From: Polytrichum commune
Lineage: Eukaryota; Streptophyta; Polytrichopsida; Polytrichales; Polytrichaceae
Reading direction: 5' to 3'
Assembly (NCBI GenBank): GCA_950295325.1
Contig: OX485805.1
Coordinates: 38,429,501 to 38,489,500, forward strand
Length of the DNA: 60,000 bases
The first letter of the stretch is position 1; every line of letters begins with the position of its first letter. Both the position numbers and the translations under genes were made by a program. Shown here one piece after another: positions 56,347 through 60,000 of this stretch. A model generated the notes under the pieces. That model searched no databases, was not told the DNA's origin, and saw only the letters and a list, made by a program, of their open reading frames with translations.

Positions 56347-56357
56347 GCTTATTTTGC
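55621..56357. other. Intergenic; TTA-repeat tail and short perfect hairpin
   Basis: A perfect short hairpin CGGTCTCC-TTC-GGAGACCG (about 56290-56308) is followed directly by about ten TTA units (56315-56346). This resembles the 3' end of a non-LTR element with a trinucleotide tail, but no reverse transcriptase was seen. The minus frame at 55739-56023 is hydrophobic but unrecognised. Confidence 0.4.
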
Positions 56358-56775
56358 AACAGTTTACTTAATTCCTTCTACTTACAAAAGTACTCATACA
56401 CATTCAAACTAATTAGGTGTGATTAAAATTAATTAAGCATATTAAGCCTATTTGAACATCATGAACCTACTTAAGCCTAATTAAATCATGATTGTGCTTA
56501 CCAAAGTAATTACGCTGAATTAAATGTGAAATGTGCTTACTTGAAATCATATGATTTATCATTAGATATGAGAATTGATGTGCTTAATTGCACTTGTTTA
56601 GTTTTCATTATGCTAAATTATGATTCATTAGATTTGATTACTTTGGTAAGCATAATTTATGTTTCAATTAGGTTCATTAGGTTCAATTAGGCTTAATACA
56701 ATTAATTAAATTTAAACACACTTAATTAGTTTGAATGTGTATAAACACTTACGTAAGTAGAAGGAATTAATTAAA
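56358..56775. repeat. Fold-back (inverted repeat) element
   Basis: The left arm begins TACTTAATTCCTTCTACTTA and the right arm ends with the near complement TAAGTAGAAGGAATTAATTA. Pairing continues through 'acacattcaaactaatta', 'ttaagccta' and 'gcttaccaaagtaat'. Arms are about 170-200 bp. No coding capacity. Confidence 0.75.
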
Positions 56776-56862
56776 TGATTGTAAATTTTAAAAACTAAAA
56801 ATATCACACTAATTTAAGTTTCATTTTAGAACAACAAAAGGCCCTTTCAATGGTAAGTCACA

Positions 56863-57715
56863 AAAATTATAAGGTCCTCGATCCTAATGAGGATTTTGTA
56901 ATATTTTTGACTTCCAAGTTAACCACATGCTTTATTGGCGGTTTCACTTTGAGAACAAAATCCTCAGGTATGCAACTCCCATATTATACGCAGGGGGCAT
57001 CAGACTAAAAACAACTTAGAGGATGGCTTTTGTAAAAATTATATCAAATCATACAAAAATAAAAAGGACAAAACATTTGGGTGAAGACCAAATTAAATAA
57101 AACGAGATGTAGAAAAAATTGGGTTGCATATTTTGAATTTAAAAAAAATTCCACAACATATATAAAGAACTAAAACACCTATTTGTTTTAATCAATGCCT
57201 ATGCATAATTTTAAAAGATCCACACGAGCAGTTGCCTCTACTTAAATTTAAAAGTCACTGGGATTTTTTTTTTCCAATAAATTAATATTAATTTTTTAGT
57301 AAAAACCCCAAAAGTTGGGTGGTTTGACCTATGGTACTTGTATTAAAAAAAGTCATATATTTAGGTATTTAATGCAATTACATGCTTCAAGGAATATCCA
57401 TTTCCTAATATAATTACATTTTTGGATTCCTTGTTAGAAGGGCTACAACAATTTCTTACACTAAAACAAAGTATATCACTTGAGATTGGACTAAATTGCA
57501 TTATAAGTGATTATAATTAGGGCCATATAATATGGGAGTTGCATACCCGGGACGAAATCCCAATCAATTGTTTATTTGCTAAGGTTGAGTGAACATATCT
57601 CTTGGATTTTGGATCCTGAAAGTGAAGCACACTCAATATATGGGTTTTGTGGACTAGCAACCTTGAAGAATGCAAGGACAATTATTTTTTTCAAATCAGG
57701 CGGGGTGGGCAACAA
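56863..57715 (+). pseudogene. Duplicated fragment of an unrecognised coding sequence, copy 2, interrupted
   Basis: Plus-strand counterpart of 55385-55620. The 5' part (56863-56966) encodes NEDFVIFLTSKLTTCF-like residues. After an insertion at 56967-57547 the 3' part (57548-57715) continues the homology with stops and frame breaks, so it is non-functional. Confidence 0.55.
56967..57547. mobile_element. MITE-like insertion (about 581 bp)
   Basis: Inverted termini GGTATGCAACTCCCATATTA (left) and TAATATGGGAGTTGCATACC (right). It interrupts sequence that is continuous in the related fragment at 55385-55620. The target duplication is not clear, so the superfamily is unassigned. Confidence 0.75.
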
Positions 57716-58572
57716 TTTTTGGTTGGGATCAAACAAAAAATAAAACATAAAATGATGGGATCATGACTTGGCAGATCGGTGCCTGTGCAGTTTGGCATGA
57801 GCTCTTAGCCCATGCCACATCAATTTAGTCGTTATATAAATAGACACATAAAATATATATAAAAATTAGAGCGGTGCGCATAAATTAAGAAAAAACAACA
57901 TCCCAAAAATGCCCAAGGCGCATCTCGACAACGAGTTTGCGCAGTTTGACGCGTAGTTCACGCTCATGACGGTCGTCCGCACCGATCATAGCCTTCTCAC
58001 TATCACCACAATAAAACAAACCACACACAACACCATATGAAACACACTCCAGTTATCCAATTCCAAACACTTTCCAGCCATTTCTTGAAAAACGCCTATT
58101 TTAGACGCCCCGAGGGCATGGTGCACATAAATTAAGCTAATACATTTAATTTATGCGAACGCCTAAATTTAATGAGGCCTCTCTTAGACCCTGCCTGATT
58201 CCATGAGATCAGCATTAAATGCAAGCAGTCCGGACCTCTTGAGCTTTGAAGTTCAGTTAAGATTAGACGGGAATTAATATGGCAGGCTGATGCCAATTCA
58301 GCTCGGCTCATCCACCATCTTGTGTGTCTGGGGTGGGATGGTGCACAGAATTAATAAACGAAAACACAGGCTGCACCTGGGCCCATGCCCAACACATGAT
58401 TTTCTAACTTAAGAGTGCTCCCGGAATGCAATGGCCAAGTCCGGATAGTGTGTCACTCCCAATATATATGCATGTGATCTTGTGGGGGATCGTAAGGTTC
58501 CCAATCCCGGCCTCGAATGTGGGCTCAAGGGTTTCGAGGCTCCATGCATTATAAGTGGGGACAAATGCATTT
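57716..58572. other. Intergenic, no gene recognised
   Basis: No open frame of note. No complete repeat identified. Confidence 0.4.
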
Positions 58573-59055
58573 AGGGCCGCTTCACACTATGGCCGTCTAA
58601 GTCGAGAGGCCGTGGGATTGAGTGGTCAATTTTTGCTGAGAGTCCAAAGAAATGGGTTGAAAATAGCTAATAAAGTATAGTAAGTGAGCCTTCAGCCGGG
58701 CATAGTGTGAAGCCTCCAAAGGCCAAGCCCAAAGTCCAAACATGAAGGAGCATCCCGCTTTATTCCTTGCTCAAAATAACCCCTCCAATCTAACGGCCAA
58801 GATCTTGTTAATGATTGCTTTTCTAATGAAAAAAAACCGACAACCTCTTGACCATAGTTTGGGTTTCCAATCCCGTCCGAACCAAACTTCCTTCGAGAGT
58901 CTGTCGCCTTCTTCAAAAAGTAATCATTTTTAATTGTGACGGCCTTTGGACTTTGGCCATTGTGTGAAGGGTCGAGAGGTTAAACTCTTGGTTTCTTGCA
59001 ATTTGATCGGTGGAAATTGACGGCCTCTCGACCTTCGGCCATAGTGTGAAGCGCC
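58573..59055. mobile_element. PIF/Harbinger-like (Tourist-type) MITE, with internal nested copy
   Basis: The left end GGGCCGCTTCACACTATGGCC and right end GGCCATAGTGTGAAGCGCCCT are inverted repeats flanked by TTA, the typical target of this superfamily. Inside, a second inverted pair (CCAAAGGCCAAG..AAAGTCC near 58717 and GGCCTTTGGACTTTGGCC near 58940, each next to a 'catagtgtgaag'-like run) suggests one family member inserted into another. Confidence 0.72.
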
Positions 59056-59159
59056 CTTTAGTGTCATATGGTATTTTATGTCAATATGGTAACCTTTCCG
59101 ATGACACTTGTTATGAATAAGTGAACAAACGTTGTCATGGACGATGGATGAGTTCATCC

Positions 59160-59420
59160 ATTGGCCAAAACCCTACCTTCTCTTGTCAGCAACTTGTGAT
59201 CAAATACTGTCATGGAGGATTGAAATTTGGTTGAAAAATCACTTGGTAAGTGACGGTAATTGCAACACTGTAACTCTATAATCCTTCCCCAAAAACTTTA
59301 CAAGGAATGAGAAAGAATGTTGGGTTAACATGTAGGGTTAGTGACACTACACCGCGGTTTAGAATTAATATTGAGCAAGACAATTAGAATTGGTGACATT
59401 GAATATCATATTTAGTGTAG
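59160..59420 (-). repeat. Dispersed repeat 'L', copy 3
   Basis: Reverse complement of the family at 15290 and 26200: AAAAATCACTTGGTAAGTGAC, GGTAATTGCAACA and 'tgttgggttaacatgtagggttagtgacac' match in inverted order. Confidence 0.6.
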
Positions 59421-59599
59421 TGTTCGGAAAGTCTAGTTATTTGTCATTTACATCGATCGTCATGTTCATCAGAGGCACCGGGAGTCTAGGCTGGCGCTAG
59501 AGATTCATCATGAAGGTCTTGATTCGTTGAGAAGTTTAATGAGTGTTCGCCTCCAAAGCGATGAAGTCTAGCCTTTCAGTCGCTTTAATTAAGAAACTC

Positions 59600-60000
59600 T
59601 GGTCATTCTCTAAACTGATCTAGGATAAGCATTGAACTGGCAGGTGTTTTTGAAATGGAGGCTCGCACACAATGTCATTTCGCATCAATTGGAATAATTC
59701 CATTAGAGTTTCTTGTACTCCAATGTCCATCGGTGGAGTCGGTGCTCATGTGAGAATTGGTGGTATGAGCGATTGGTAGCCAAGGTCGACACTAGCTGAG
59801 ACACATCATACGTGTAGCAGCTTAAGATTTGCTAAATCTCAGTGTCTCTGAAGAAAGGTTCGCTTTCATCAACCTCTCAACTGATCTACTTAGGATTAGC
59901 GTTTCTGGGCAGAAGGGGTCAAAATGGAGGCCCCATAGACAATGCCATTTCACATTATCAGAATGCTCCATCAGAGTTTCTTGTACTCCAATGCTAGTAC
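59600..60000. repeat. Tandem repeat, period about 268 bp, running off the window end
   Basis: Segments starting near 59610 and 59878 share 'aactgatct', AAATGGAGGC, ACAATG.CATTTC.CAT and AGAGTTTCTTGTACTCCAATG, with the last run at 59703 and 59975. At least one and a half units are present and the array continues beyond the window. Confidence 0.65.

Overview
This window looks like nuclear DNA from a land plant: AT-rich, gene-poor and full of small DNA transposons. The evidence is a zinc-finger homeodomain (ZF-HD) transcription factor, a family confined to plants; a plant-type receptor kinase; GT-AG introns; and canonical Stowaway-type termini. The lineage cannot be fixed from the sequence. Gene structures unlike Arabidopsis (a six-exon ZF-HD gene, a fused CoA synthase) make a non-seed plant plausible, but that is inference.

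Layout. 1-3169: no clear gene, with a 273-bp tandem duplication at 491-1043. 3170-5952 (+): two-exon receptor-like kinase with a ricin-B-like and a DUF642-like ectodomain. 5953-31389: about 25 kb of intergenic DNA made largely of dispersed repeats, including a nested transposon stack at 11124-12663, a long hairpin at 14697-15146, and one doubtful small exon near 30038-30308. 31390-34485 (+): single-exon gene for a 1031-residue, apparently disordered protein I do not recognise. 35855-37918 (-), probably with two small upstream exons to 38807: phosphopantetheine adenylyltransferase, dephospho-CoA kinase and an HD phosphohydrolase in one chain. 39265-39330: a 66-bp, almost perfectly palindromic Stowaway element. 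41179-41742 (+): prefoldin subunit 3 in one exon, followed by a truncated tandem copy and repeated 3' modules. 45032-52709 (+): six-exon ZF-HD gene, reconstructed by matching splice phases, with duplicated pseudo-exons in two introns. 52710-60000: more mobile-element remnants, a fold-back element, and a tandem repeat running off the window end.

The genes have unrelated roles (surface signalling, CoA synthesis, cytosolic chaperone, transcription), as expected in a plant chromosome, and nothing suggests an operon-like cluster. The strongest candidate for something undescribed is the PPAT-DPCK-HD fusion: the last two steps of CoA synthesis joined to an HD hydrolase that could act on CoA intermediates. 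Second is the ZF-HD gene, whose exons have been tandemly copied within its own introns and whose zinc finger lacks a conserved histidine. All calls come from reading the sequence; no database search was run.
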